From positions 372,475,009 to 372,539,008 of the forward strand of contig NC_081415.1 of the NCBI RefSeq assembly GCF_030272615.1: 64,000 bases of DNA, read 5' to 3'. Below are positions 44,970-57,713 of this stretch, piece after piece. The notes beneath the pieces are model-generated. The model did not search any database. It was not told the origin of the DNA and worked only from the letters and a program-made list of their open reading frames with translations. Source of the stretch: Cryptomeria japonica. Lineage: Eukaryota; Streptophyta; Pinopsida; Cupressales; Cupressaceae. The position numbers and the translations under genes are program-made. Position 1 is the first letter of the stretch; every line of letters starts with the position of its first letter.

Positions 44970-47900
44970 GGATAAGAAAAAATTACACAATAAATACATG
45001 GATTTTATTTTTTTTAAGTAATCAAGTGTCATCATGCATATTTATATCAGTGTAATGCTCTCCTCAAGGTAATGTTAATCCTATTGATAACTGACAACAC
45101 ACAATCAAAAGAATAAACACTCAAAACTCTAAATGAAAAAGGGAAAAGGACTCCCAAACATTAGAAAATTTCTAAGAGGAGTTTAGGATCACACAAGAAC
45201 ATCTTTAGAGTTACCAAGCATGGTTCATCAAACAAGACAAACATTAGGTCCTAAGTGTCACAGATGGGCTCCAGAGAAAACCTAAATACAAACGGATGCC
45301 CCCAACACCATCCAAACTCACTTACAACAAACTCAAGAACCCTCAGAGGGTTACTTTATGTCTCTACCTTTGCATCACATTCAAAAATAGGTCAAGATGA
45401 CATCTCCAGCCCCTGGAATCACCTTTAGATTGAATGGGCAAGTACGAGCTCCTGAGATGAAACCAAACAATGTCACTAGACACTAGCATGCAAGAAAGAC
45501 ACTAGCATGGTGCATTGATGTCCTCTTCCTATGAAAGTATCCTTGGGCCACGCTGGCATCCCAAACTCATGTTGGTGTCCTTCAGATAGTTGAACCCATG
45601 CTGACATCCTTGAGATGCGTGTTTATCCAAAACCAGTGAGCTTCCTAAATGGACTATTCAAAGACTTGGACACACTAAACCCCCAGTGAAGTCAAAATGA
45701 ACATCTGATCCCTGAGTTGAGAGAATTGAGCAAAAAGGTGAGAAAATGGATCATCTTGAGACACCAAGTCATCAGATGACTCCTATAAGACAAGGCAAAG
45801 TTTGGGAGGACTCACTTCACAGCCACTCAACCCAATACACCCATAATCAAACCAACACAACTAAAATCTACAATTGGACTCCAATAAACACACACTAGGT
45901 GGTTCCGGTTAAGAAAAAGATTCGCTCCCCAAAACTCAATCCAGCATGAGCTTGGTCAATGTCTCATGACCACAATAGAAGATGACTAATTCGATCTCCA
46001 AAATAAGATGACTAATTCAATCTCCAAAACAATAAGAAATACATCTACACTCATTTTAAGCACCAAACCAAGTGTTCCTATGATATCATCATATAAATCA
46101 TCAAATGAGAAGCATACATGATCATGCTTGGTGGTCAATTCCGGCATCAATCCACATAAATATACATCCATTCTTATAATATATATTATAATTACATACA
46201 TCTCCTCTTAGAGTTTTCCATATATAAATCATTAATGAATACAACTCCTACATGTCCAAATACATAGATTACAACTTACATGAAAAAAAAGAGAAGAACC
46301 AACATTGAGGAAGGAGAAGGAATTCTTCAAACACTCATAACCCAAGTCCTCTGATCCCCAATGGTGGTTGGAAATGCCACCCAACCATGTGGAACTTGTA
46401 GGTTCAAAACCCACCATGCTTGTGGAGATAGTCACACGGCCCAAACAATCACACACTCAAGAAAGGAAGGCAAATAGGCTCACATAAGAGAAAACATGGA
46501 GTAACACTCAACATGAGCATACAATTAACCAAAAACATAGTGCCACATCAAAACATGAACATGAAGACAGACATAACCTCAATGCATTCCATATGCAAAA
46601 AAAGTATGAAAGTAATTGTAAAGCGGAAAATCGCGGTCGAACCCTAGTTGGTCTCCCCTCTTCTAACTCCAAGGAGAGAGAAGGGAGGTTCGCTAGGATT
46701 CGATGGGTTTTCACTTAGGGGGAAGACTTTACATTCAAAAGAGGGGTTGAAACTCATAAGATTCAATCCCACACGATGTAAGATTGGATACTAAATGAAT
46801 TTCAAGGGTTAGGAAAGCAAGGCTACCCTCTTTTGTAAAGAATGTTGATTAAGGAAATTAAGCTAAGGATGCATAGAAAGTCATAAAGATTCGCTTATAA
46901 ACTGAGTTTAGGTTATAGGATGAAGCTGCGGACCTGGAATTAGCAGTAAAATGTCGATACGGCATTGTCCTACAAATTTGGGCAAAAGTTGTCGGGATGA
47001 TGGCGCCCGGCACCACGGTCCTCCGAAAAATCCACGAAACGAAGGGGGATCTGTTCGTCTCTACACAAGGATTCCAGATCTTCAATTTCAGCCGCGTACC
47101 TGCAACCTACACACAGAAAAGCGAAGACGATTGGGGGGTTAGGGATTAGGGGTTTGCCTTTAGGTCAAACCCCGGTTTTGGAATTAACCAAGAAATGAGC
47201 AAGAGCTGTAAATGTAAATGACTGTAAAACAAGTACTAATACCTTGTTCTAAGGATGTTTGTATCCTTATGTGTGAAGGTTTAGATGTTGTATGTTGTAT
47301 GTTGTAGCATGTAGTATGTGATCTCCTCTTCAATGGTTGAATCCTTGTCTTGAATGCAACACTTAGCCTTGAATGGAGACTTGGAATGATCAATTGCTTG
47401 AATGCTTGAATGCTTGAATGCTTGAATGCTTGAGTATAATTTCCACGCTTTGTACACATATCCTCCTCATCCCCAATGAGAGAGAAAAATGTAGTTTATA
47501 TACTTGTCATTTAGGGCTGATAGACTGATTTTCCCGACCTTAGGCCGAACAGGGAAGTATATTTCCAAATTGCAATCAAAAAGACCCGATATCACTTAGG
47601 AAACCGGGCCCAAAATAGGACCCAGGGACCAGGGCGCTGGGCGCTCTGGTCCCACCTCCCGGGACATCAGGGTGCAAGGAGGTTCAGGCCAGGGTGCTTG
47701 AAAAATGCAGTTTTCAGTGTCGTGAGCAAGTTTTGGGGTCTCCATTCAGGTTGCGTGTTGCGTCGCCATCGTGAAGACCGAAATGCAGTCAAAATTGCAA
47801 GTGTCACAATTTTAGGATGCTACAGTAATCAACAAGGAGTAATCAACACCAAATACAACAAGAACAATCCAATCTCAAAAACCAATCACCAAAGAGATTA

Positions 47901-50020
47901 CAAGGCCAACATGCCATCAAATATGGATACCTCTAGAATCCATCAATAAGCACAATCACATGGAAGGAAAATCCTCTTCTAGGTGCTGCTCATTACTAAA
48001 GGGATAGGTACATAGGAAACAAGATCAATGATTGTCGTCACATAGCTCAAAGGGATGGCTCACGCAAAATCAAGTAGTCTTCTCATACGGACAAGGAGAC
48101 TCAATATTGCTAGATCAATGCCCCATGGAGGGCCAGGCCTTCCCAAATCATCCTTAGTATCAATAAAAACTCAAGGTCATGATAGGGTAATCCACTTTAT
48201 CTTGGTTCATTTTATTAATGTGTCATTAGTTTTCAATTGATTACCAAAATGTCCAATGAGTTACCCTGGTGGTCTCTTTGTACCTTGGCCCCCATTGGAC
48301 ACCACTCCCATCATTGGTCCTCTTACCTACCCTAGGCTCAAGTAAATCAAAACATGAAACTCATGACAAGAAGCCAATATTAAAGACCATATATACCACA
48401 ATTGAGCCCAACATTTCCAAATTTCATCTATAAAACACAATATGCATTGACATATCAACATGCATCCAAAACATACTCAATTGACCCTAATGTCAAGAAA
48501 ACATATCTAAACCGATCCAAAAATCAAATTTGAATATATAATACTATTATTTCACATAATAATTTCATATTATAAACACCAAATTCATTTTTTTTATCAA
48601 AAGGCCAAATTGACCAAAAACCAATCATGGAGGCCATCCACCATTGATGAAACTCCAAAAAGCTTAAATTTTCAAACATGCCCAATCAAAAATTTAGGAA
48701 AACCCATTAGTTTATAGGTGAACAAAAACTCATTTATGCAATAAAATCTAAAATCCGAGAATCCAATAAAAATTGGGCAGCATTTCCTTTTGTAAAACTA
48801 TGTTTTCAAATTTCATATACAATAAATTCAATTCTTTACTAAAATTCAAAAATCAAATTGGGGAAAAGTTCTAAATCCATTTTCTTATTATTAACAACAA
48901 GAATTACACAATTTCATTAAGAATTACTTGAAAAAAATCAATAAAAACTCACCTTTAAGTTGAAGAAATTCAAAATCAAACATGGAGCCAAAGACTTCAA
49001 AAGAACTCATGAAAACGAGGTAGCATAAAGGGTTCTCCCCCATGAATCCAACGAGCTCCTACCCACAAAATTCCTCCAATAATTTCCCTCCCAATCAACA
49101 AATCAAAAATTCCCATTGTAGGGTTTGAGAGCTCCAAATTAAAAATATATATATATATAATAATTCCCAAAAATTAACTTAAAAAATACAATATAAACCC
49201 ACTTTGGAGAAAAAATATTGAAATATTAAAAATCAAATTGGACAAATAAATCCAATTACTCCCAAAATACCCCCAAAGATAAAAATTATTCAATCCACAT
49301 TAAATTGAATACATATAAGCCACATTTCACAATTAAATATTAAATTGCCCCTATATTATTTAAATATCATTAATATATGCACTAACCAATGACAATTCAC
49401 ATATGAATAACTATGCACAAACAATCTTTAACATTCAGTGACCGGGGTCATATAATAACATTGTTAGTAATGTGATATCTCATTAGATCAATATAACATC
49501 ATCAAACAAATATACTACCAAGCATTTAATCTCTTAAAATAAATACAATAACATAAAATATGATTTACTACTTTTAAATCACCCAACCAGATTAACATCA
49601 CTTGTTTCATTCCAACATTAATCACATTAACATATGTATCAACATCATAGATATACTAATAACTCAACAAATTTAGTATCCAAATAGATATGTAGTAAAT
49701 AGTGGCACCATGGTCCTCACAACCAGTCACAAGAAACAAGCACACATCCCAATGTAGTAGCATAACCATGATCATCATGAAGCAATCCAGAACATCACTA
49801 CTCCAATACAAACACAAAACATATATCCAATCAAGACATAAGTTAGGCACTCAAGGCCTCACACTGAAATCAAATGCAACATCTAGAATAATTACAAAGC
49901 ACCATGGAAAGGTTTACAAACAAAATAAATTTGCACAATCACAGGCTCAGCCAAAACCACATCAAGAAGAAAAATACAAAAGAACATCAGAAGGGGCATT
50001 GCAATCAATTATTTATATGT
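44970..50020 (-). repeat. H repeat family, copy 2
   Basis: Reverse-orientation copy of H, inserted in the protease gene of Copia-B. Minus-strand order: an AT-rich 0.9 kb not present in copy 1's visible part, TATATATATA at about 49160, the segment equal to window 1-1018 (about 49110-48090), then the segment equal to 39294-41060. A solo LTR interrupts it at 46617-47824. It contains the empty version of the Tat-old insertion site. Ends are approximate and no terminal repeats or target duplication were found. Confidence 0.6.
46612..47829 (-). mobile_element. Solo LTR with GTAAT target duplication
   Basis: The LTR is 46617-47824 (1208 bp), TGTAAAGCGG...GATGCTACA, with GTAAT on both sides (46612-46616, 47825-47829). 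On the minus strand a TATATAAAC core promoter at about 47490 is well placed, so minus is the likely orientation. No internal domain is present, consistent with LTR-LTR recombination. It contains a CTTGAATG tandem run at about 47398-47433. Confidence 0.88.
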
Positions 50021-50049
50021 TGAAAACTACTCCTTGTGAGGAGTCATAT

Positions 50050-50890
50050 AGTATGATGCACTTGAATCAATAATCCAAGCATCATTACTAATATAATTAG
50101 TTGAAATAAACAAAGAATCAAAATCACCATTATCAAAGGACTTATCTATGGAATATTTGATGCTCTTTTTCTTATTCATACACTCCTTCACATGGCCTCT
50201 TTTACCATAGTTCCAACACTTTACTTTTCTCTTTTCAAGGGTCTTAGAACATTATTTTCACTTATTCTTCTTCTTTTCCCCTTGGGCTTTCTCCTTGGAC
50301 CTTCCTCAAACATGGAAGGCATCTTGGGAGCCAACATTCATGGTCTTTCTCCTCATCTCTCCCAAAAGAAGTATAGGAATGATGTTGTCCATCTTTTGTT
50401 CTGCATTACCACTACTTATGATAATAATTAGATTTTTCCAAGAATCAAGCAAAGAGAAGAGAAGTAAAATACATTTATCTCCATCTTCAATACTAATATC
50501 TATTTGTAAGTTCTAAAAGCATTCAATTATTCAGCAATAGAATCACTATCCCTCATTTTCAAAGAATAAAAACATCTTTTGAGATACAACTTGTCAGACA
50601 AACTATTAGTTTGATAGATTTCACCTACTTTCCTTCATAGCTTGAATGTGGTGACTTCTTTAGAGATGTTTAGGAGGACGAAGTCTATAAGACACATCTA
50701 AATGGTTCCCATGCCTTCTTGTCTAGCTTCTTCCAATAATCATTAGACAATGTAGAGTCCTCTAGTTTCTTATCTACTGAAAATGGTAACTACTAATCTC
50801 TCTCTTCAAGGAGATATTCCACTATCAACTTCCCCATATTGTAACCAATTCCATTGAGCTTCTCAATATCTAGAAAAGAGGTGGAGGCCA
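50050..50890 (-). pseudogene. Gag and protease start of Copia-B (decayed)
   Basis: On the minus strand from about 50890 there is a MASTSF-like start and gag remnants. The zinc knuckle at about 50215-50170 reads CWNYGKRGHVKEC, having lost its second Cys. The protease site at about 50090-50040 reads AWIIDSSASYYMTPHKE, where DSG has become DSS. It stops where H copy 2 begins. Confidence 0.78.
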
Positions 50891-50995
50891 TGGTATACAA
50901 ATTTTCACAAATCTACAAAAACCCATAATATAAAATTGCAACAAAAAACCTTCGATAATTAAGAGAAATGTATCCCTCCCTCAACAAAACCATTA

Positions 50996-51007
50996 GCTAT
51001 GATACCA
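50996..51007 (-). other. Primer-binding site of Copia-B
   Basis: The minus strand reads TGGTATCATAGC, two bases inside the 5' LTR, against TGGTATCAGAGC expected for initiator Met-tRNA. Confidence 0.8.
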
Positions 51008-51009
51008 AA

Positions 51010-51429
51010 TGTTGGAAAACAAGGTGAATAAATCTTTCAATGTGAAACTCAAACTAAAGTAATTACAAATTTGAAACCAAATATTAACCTTAAATTTATC
51101 TGATTATAGAATCAAGAATAGACAAAGAAAACCATAACACATATAACACCAGATTTACATGGTGAAACGCTTTTAACAAAAATATCCACCACAAAAAGAG
51201 AGGTAAATATATTACTAATCTAATGAATATTACAATGGAAATACAATTATTTGTAGACCTTTGTAAAATCTAGCAGTATCTTGTTACCTACACATTAGAC
51301 AGAACTTGATAGAACATACTAGTTGAAGGTCCCAATTCATAGCAATTTTGGGGAGTGAAAACCACTAAGGTATCACCAAATAACAAGTAGAAAAACTACC
51401 TAGAAAAATACATGCCAACACCCTTAAAT
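51010..51429 (-). repeat. 5' LTR of Copia-B, first piece
   Basis: TGTTGGAAAACAAGG onward matches 41135-41530. It is cut at TAAAT, duplicated at 59104-59108, by the non-autonomous element. Confidence 0.85.
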
Positions 51430-52580
51430 TGTTGGCATTTTTGATGATTATGTTGTGATTGTCATTGATGGACACACACTTGCATTGAGATAACTTTTGT
51501 ATGAATAAGTTAAAGCTCAACCGGTATTTGTTCCAACTGGTATGATGCATTATAGTTCTTACACTATTGGTGTTTTGCAGAAAGTGTTTACCGATCTGAA
51601 GCGATATGTTGACCCCAAGCGGTTCGAGGATCTCAAGCAGTACGAAGGATCTCAAGCAGCAGAACATATTTTTCCTAGTCTTCATTTTGTCAAACTGGCA
51701 ACCGGTATTTTGCTTAAACCGGTATTTTGTATGAACTGGTAATACTCTGTTATGAGTTACCATCCAACATTTTGTGATGAGTTACCATCCACTGATTGTT
51801 TGACGGTGTCAACACTTTAACGGTGCTTTTTGTGTCGTGTTACCAAATATGTCTAGATGCATTGAATCTAGGAAATTGCATTTTAATCCTATTGGACCGA
51901 CATGAAATCAGATTCCTTTATAAGGACATCATGTCTAGGGTTTTATGTTGTTGCTAGGGTTCAAAGTGGTTGATGAGCTAGAGAGAGTGTGAATGTGTAG
52001 AAGACTGAAGTAATGCTGGAATGCATTAGGAACGAGCTATCAAGGATCTAACCAAGCAATCTTTGCTATTAGCTAGATCACTCACTTGTTGTTTACTCAC
52101 ATCTTCAACAAGTCTGAAGCCCTTAACCGGGTAGGCCCAAAAGCCTTTTGTAAATCCTCTAACAAGGTGGTTCACATATGTGGATCTAAAATCCTCTATC
52201 AAGGTGGTCTTTAATTGAACTTATCTCCTAACAGAGATTGAGATTCCTAAAACGATTTGTTCTGGTAAAGAACATTGTATGACCTTAACTGGTCTGACCT
52301 TAACCGGTCTGACCTTAACCGGTCTGGTTCTTATTCTGCACATAGTTACTTGTGAGTTCCATCTCACCGTGGTTTTTCCCATTTGGGTTTCCATGTCAAA
52401 ATCTCTTGTGTTATGGTGTTTGTGCTTCTGTGGGTGAATGCATTATTTGTTATTTGGTTTTCATGTGTGCTAATCGGTTTGTCTGCTAAACTGTTTTACC
52501 GGTTTACTGTTAGTCTAGCAAAGTGTTTAAGTACAAAGATTTTTGGCATACTAATTCACCCCCCCTCTTAATATTCATCA
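51430..52580 (+). repeat. 5' LTR of non-autonomous element
   Basis: TGTTGGCATTTTTGATG...TATTCATCA, 1151 bp, against 1121 bp for the 3' copy. A length difference comes from a tripled GACCTTAACCGGTCT unit at about 52281-52326 that is single in the 3' LTR. Confidence 0.92.
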
Positions 52581-52630
52581 ATTGGTACCAGAGCCTACCT
52601 TTCTATAAGTTTAACCACTTGGAAAGAGAT

Positions 52631-53813
52631 ATGGGGGAATACACATTGATAGAAATTACTCATTGGCTCACTCAGTCTGAGCAAGCCTATGATGATCTTA
52701 TGGTCAAATATAAGGCATCTCAAGCAAAAAGGAGAGAACATGCTAAGAAGTTGATGGAGCTATCTAAAAATAGTTCTTCTGATGAAGCAGACATGGAAGC
52801 CCTAATCCAAGAAGTAGAAAATATGAATGACTCCAATTCCAACCTGAGAAAGGAGTTCGAAGGATTGACTATCCGAATGTGCCAAGAGCTTGAGAACTGG
52901 AGGAAAGCTGAAGATCTGGGAAAAGATAAAGATCATGAAATCTCTAAGCTGAAGCAAGAGATCAGTGCCCTCAACTCCATGTGAGAAAAGTGGAAAAGGA
53001 AGAAATGAAGGAGAACTGAAAATGACCATCTCTGAGAATGCAAACCTGATGGAAACAAATGCTGCTTTTTCTAAAGAACTCTCTGAGTTAAAGGAAATAC
53101 TTGCTAAGTTCAACAAGAGTACTGTTAAGCTAGAGCAAAAGCTTGAATCTGCCAAAGCTATCAAGAATACTGATGGACTTGGTTATTCTGGTCATGAGGA
53201 AGGTGAGACCTCTGGTACAAATGTTGGAGCATCGAAGAAACAACCGACATCAAAGGATAAAGGTAAGCAAAAGTTTAAACCTGTTTTCTTTAACTGTCTT
53301 AAAGAAGGACATACTGCCAATGTGTGTAGGAGTAAGGCTTACAATAATTTTCCTTATTTTCTAAATGATAAGCCTAGATCCTATAGATTCAATGGTAAGT
53401 GTTATGCATGCAACAAGTTTGGGCATAGAGCATCTGAATGCAGGTATGTTATGAACAACACTGGAAGATATCCTCAGAGGAGTCAAGGAGTTGGTCCGGA
53501 ACCTTTTGTGAATCGGAATCACAACCGGTTTAATACCTTTAATCATCAGTCAAGAAGCGGTGGCTATCAAGTGGCAATCGAATGGAGAGAAAACTGTATG
53601 ATCTATCATGGTCATGGTCACACTGCTGCAACATGTAGGAGGAAGAATGGTAACATGAATAATGGACCTTGGAGAGCACATGGAATGGTCTGCTATCATT
53701 GCAACAAACCGGGTCACATTGCGAGATTCTACAGAAGTAGAAAGAGTATATCGGATGTTATACCGGTCACTCCAGAGGAAAGATTGATATTGACACTGTT
53801 CAAGCAGATATGA
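52631..53813 (+). pseudogene. Gag remnant with four zinc knuckles
   Basis: The first frame (52631-52984, MGEYTLIEITHWL) is a coiled-coil-like region; a frameshift near 52980 leads to a second stretch ending at 53813. Four knuckle-like motifs follow: NCLKEGHTANVC (first Cys replaced by Phe-Asn context), CYACNKFGHRASEC (intact CX2CX4HX4C), CMIYHGHGHTAATC (degraded) and CYHCNKPGHIARFY (last Cys lost). The N-terminal capsid-like domain usual in copia gag is absent. This might be enough for RNA binding, not for particle assembly by itself. The usual length is about double. Confidence 0.75.
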
Positions 53814-54341
53814 ACAAAACCTAGAAGAAGAAACCAGTAGTGTTGCAAGAAGAACCGGTTTCTGCACCTAGTGTGGAAATAACGGAACCGGAAAACTAAG
53901 CATCAGAAAAGCTTAGGGGGAGCAAATGGTGAAACACTACGAACCCCCAGTTTACACTGGTAAAAGACTTTAACCAGTATGTGATACTTGTCATTTGGCA
54001 AAAGACCAGAAATGGTATCAGGCAAATTAGGGTTTACGCCCTAATGGTGGAGCATTTATTATGGTAGGTGAGGAATATGTTTAAAAGGAATTTTCAAATC
54101 ATTTCTCACTATCATTTTTCAAGCGAAGAATTTTTTCAAGTGCAGAGCGAAGAAAAAGTGATTTGTGTTGCGATTCAAAGAAATCTCAAAACCTGAAGAA
54201 GATTCAAAAGCAAATATCAAACAGTGAAGAGAAGAACTCAAAGCGGTGATTCAACAACCAACGAAGTGGAAGGCAAAGTGGAATTTACAAGCCCTAAATT
54301 CTTGATTTTCGAAAGGTATTTCTCGAGTTTTCTATTTTATC
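53814..54341 (+). other. Non-coding spacer of non-autonomous element
   Basis: Between gag and the second coding region. It carries a GCTTAGGGGGAGCA polypurine-like word at about 53909 and a candidate 5' untranslated region before the ATG at 54342. No gene is seen. Confidence 0.5.
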
Positions 54342-57300
54342 ATGGCTTTCGCATCTCATGATAGTTCTAGTGCAACTGTCGATTCTATGGATTTCATACA
54401 ACAAAAATCAAAATATAATGCCTTGTCTCAAGTACCGGCTGGAGTGATAGTGGAAGAAGGCATTTCTGATTATATAGACTACAAAATCAAAGACCTAGGG
54501 TCTCTTGTGATCCATTCTCAGCTAGGTCTATTCTATGGGAAGGATAAAAAGATCAAACCAGAGTATAGCATTTTGGAGAAGAAGAAACTTCACAATGCGG
54601 TTTACTTCCTAGAGGATTTCACAGATGACCACATTAGAATCATTCTAAGCAGAGTTCATGGTGACAAGATGTACCTAGAACGGACGCATGATATCACACC
54701 GGAAGTGATTCATGTCATCACCGGTTTCTGCAATACAGGGGAAGTGCTAGCCCTAAGGAAGGTCAGCAAGATGGAAATGTCCAAGCTCATCAGTTCAGTG
54801 AGCGACTCACGTGGCATGACCGTCAACTCAATCAAGGATGATTTGGTCAAGTATGCCTACATGGTGATAGGCTACCAGATGTTCTCTGCCAATAGAATTA
54901 ACTTTGTATCTCCTACAGTGGTAAATGCCGCTTATCGAATGATCAAAGAAGATGCATTGTTTGATCTGTGCACCTGTATGCAAAGACAACTTATGTTGAA
55001 CCTTAAGTCAATCAAATAGGATAATGCACTAATATTCAAGTTTGGACAACTACTGGTAGGGTTATTCTTCTACTTTCAAGCTTATTTCCCAGGAGTTGGA
55101 GATATTCAGTGGTCTGTCGACCAACCGGTTATGAAGCAGATCAAAGAGAGCCTGCAAGCAATTGGAACCGGTTACCCTAAAGTGTTGAACAAGTACTTTG
55201 ATGAGTTCAGGCATAAGATGAGCCAAAGGATAAGGATATCTGATGACATTGTCAAAAAATATGAAGAGGATATCTGCTTTATCATCAATGTGGATGAATG
55301 CATAATGGAGGCCATTGAGCCTATGGGCTATGAGGTGATGTATGATATGCTGGACTGGTATGCTTCTACCCTAATTGCCTCACCTCTTTATCCTAAGGCA
55401 AAGAGAACCGACACCTATCTGGAAAGGGTTGCACTGGTTGTAGAACCTCCTGAAAAAGAAAGGAAAGGCAGTGCCTTTGGCATCGGCACCGGTTACTACA
55501 GCCAGTCCCAAAGTGACCAAGCGGTCACCTGCAAAGAAGAAACTGGAAGCAGCACCTGCCAAAGTCTTCGAGAGGAAGAGGAAGACAAGGAATAACTCAC
55601 CAGACTCAGAAGAAACTGTGTCCTAGGAAAAACCCAAGAAGACAAGACAAGCAAAGAAAAAGACAAAGAATGAACCGGCATCATCGACACTGGTAAATAT
55701 TGACATTTCTTCCTACAAACCTGTCAAAGAACTATAAAAAATATTAGAAGAAAAGTGATGAATGATTTGATTGATTGTTTTGATGATTTCAATGATGATG
55801 AAAAGGAAGCAGTTGAACAAGAAATCATTAAGTATTTATGTGTTAATGACCGGTCACCTTCAAAAATTAGATCTGAGACACTGGATTCTTTGTATAATTC
55901 TTCAGACAATAAATGGCACATTGCCATAGAAAAGGAACAGGAAATGAGAGAAAAATTTTGCTCAACATTTTCCTGATGTATCAAATTCAGAACTTTTCAA
56001 AGTTATGAATAAATACAAAGGCCTCTTCTTCATGAGAAGAAGAAGACTCATGTTACTGGAAGGAAAGGGTCAAGAAGTGATCAAGAATACACATACTTTT
56101 TCTCTAGAAGCTCTTAAGATGCATCAAGTGGCTAAAGCCAACAGGAAGGCTGAGCAAGAACCGGCAATAACAAAACCGGATGAAGTGTTTGATGATGAAG
56201 GAAACCCGGTTACTGAACCTACAAACACTATTGATGTCGATGCTCTGGATGTAAAGGATGTTGCTCAGGATACACCATCAGAAGCAACAAGATAGGAGAA
56301 GCAAGAAGAACAAGTAAATAAGGAGAAGAAAGAAGAGGAGGACAAAGAAGAGGAGAAAAGAAAGGAAGCAGAGAAGGAACAGAAGAAGGATGAAGAGGAG
56401 AAAAGAAAGAAGGAATAGGAAAAGAAGAAGGATGAAGAGGAAAAGAAGAAGGATGAAGAGGAGAAGAGGAAAAATGAAGAGGAGAAGAAGAAGAAGGATG
56501 AAGAGGAGAAGAGGAAAAATGAAGAGGAGAAGAAGAAGAAGGATGAAGAGGAGAAGAGAAAGAAAGAAGAGGTAAAGAAGAAGGATGAAGAGGAGAAGAG
56601 AAAGAAGGAAGAGGTAAAGAAGAAGGATGAAGAGGAGAAGAGGAAGAAGGAAGAGGAGAAGAAGAAGAATGAAGAAGAAAAGAAGCGGAAATATGAAGAA
56701 AATAAAAAGGAAGAGGGAAAGAAGCAACAAGAAGAGGAGAAAAAGAAAAAGGATGAAGAAGAAGAAGAGAAGAAGAGGAAAGAAGAGAAAAGGAAAATAG
56801 AAGAAGAGGAAAAGTTAAGAGCTACAGAGAAAGAAGAAGTGGAAAAAAGCACTCAGATGGAGACTCCAAAGGCAACTAGTAGTCAAGCCAAACCGGCTGA
56901 CCTCACCAGTCCTATTGACCTCTAGTTTTCCAATGAAATGGAGCTGCTAAAAAGCATTAAGGTTGCTCAAGAACACCTTGAAGTGTTAAGGAGGAAGAAG
57001 GAGAAAGATGTGATCCAAGCTGCAGTGGACACTCTTACTGGTTTGTTACCTAGCACAAACCTCCCCAGTACTGATTCATCATTGGCACAATTGAAGCTCC
57101 TATGCACCATAGTGGATGATTAGGTGCAGAGCCTAGAAGAGGTAGCAGAGGCAAATGCCAAGAAAGAGCATCAAAAGGCTCTCAACATTACCCTGGTAAA
57201 GAAGCTAAATGAGCTCCGGTCCGATCTGCAAAAAGACATAAGGAATGCTCTAGATGAGGGGAATCTACTACTGAGTAAGATTTGCCAACCCCATCTCTTC

Positions 57301-57713
57301 TGTGATGATGTGCTTGTACAAAAGAAAAAGCTACAAACTGACTTGCAGTTATATATGAGCACCTTCAAGCCATCATATGACTCTTTTACAAGTTTTGGGC
57401 AAACCGTTCACTGGTTTCATATCTAGTCTGCCAAAATAAAGTTGGAAATCAACAACCGGACTCAAGATTTGCAGGAGCTCCAACTGGTTCTACTCCCATG
57501 CCTGCAGATACTTTAGAAATGCTATCTCAATTTCGATGCCTTAATGGTGACTCAAGAGATGAGCACAATTGACGCCATGGAAGAGCAGGTCTCCCAGATG
57601 CAGATAGAGAAAGAAGTGGCTACCTCCCTACTTGAGTCCTGGTCCTTATCTATGAAACAATTTTTGCAGGACTTCAAATCAGTTTTTGACAAGTTTTATT
57701 CTTTATTGTCATA
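54342..57713 (+). pseudogene. Unrecognised long coding region in place of pol
   Basis: It starts MAFASHDSSSATVDSMDF and extends, allowing for breaks, to about 57713 (roughly 1.1 thousand codons). An N-terminal globular part (to about 55480) has ITPEVIHVITGF, KDDLVKYAYMVIGYQMF and LLVGLFFYFQAYFPG. A basic region follows (RSPAKKKLEAAP, ERKRKTRN), then an acidic part, a very long Lys/Glu tract (56295-56850) and a C-terminal coiled-coil-like part with ELLKSIKVAQEHLEVLRRK. Stops at 55017 and 56416, a frameshift near 55490 and further stops break it. I do not recognise the family. The layout distantly recalls plant transposon proteins related to the plant mobile domain, or the env-like extra frames of some copia elements; neither is shown. 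Confidence 0.65.
56290..56865 (+). repeat. GA-rich minisatellite coding Lys/Glu repeats
   Basis: Tandem copies of a roughly 42-48 bp unit with GATGAAGAGGAGAAG encode KDEEEKRKKEE-type repeats. The plus strand is almost purely purine over more than 500 bp. Confidence 0.9.

Noticed and set aside
56265-56852. Long minus-strand frame rich in Ser and Phe
   Set aside because: It is the reverse strand of the GA-rich Lys/Glu repeat; low complexity alone keeps it open.
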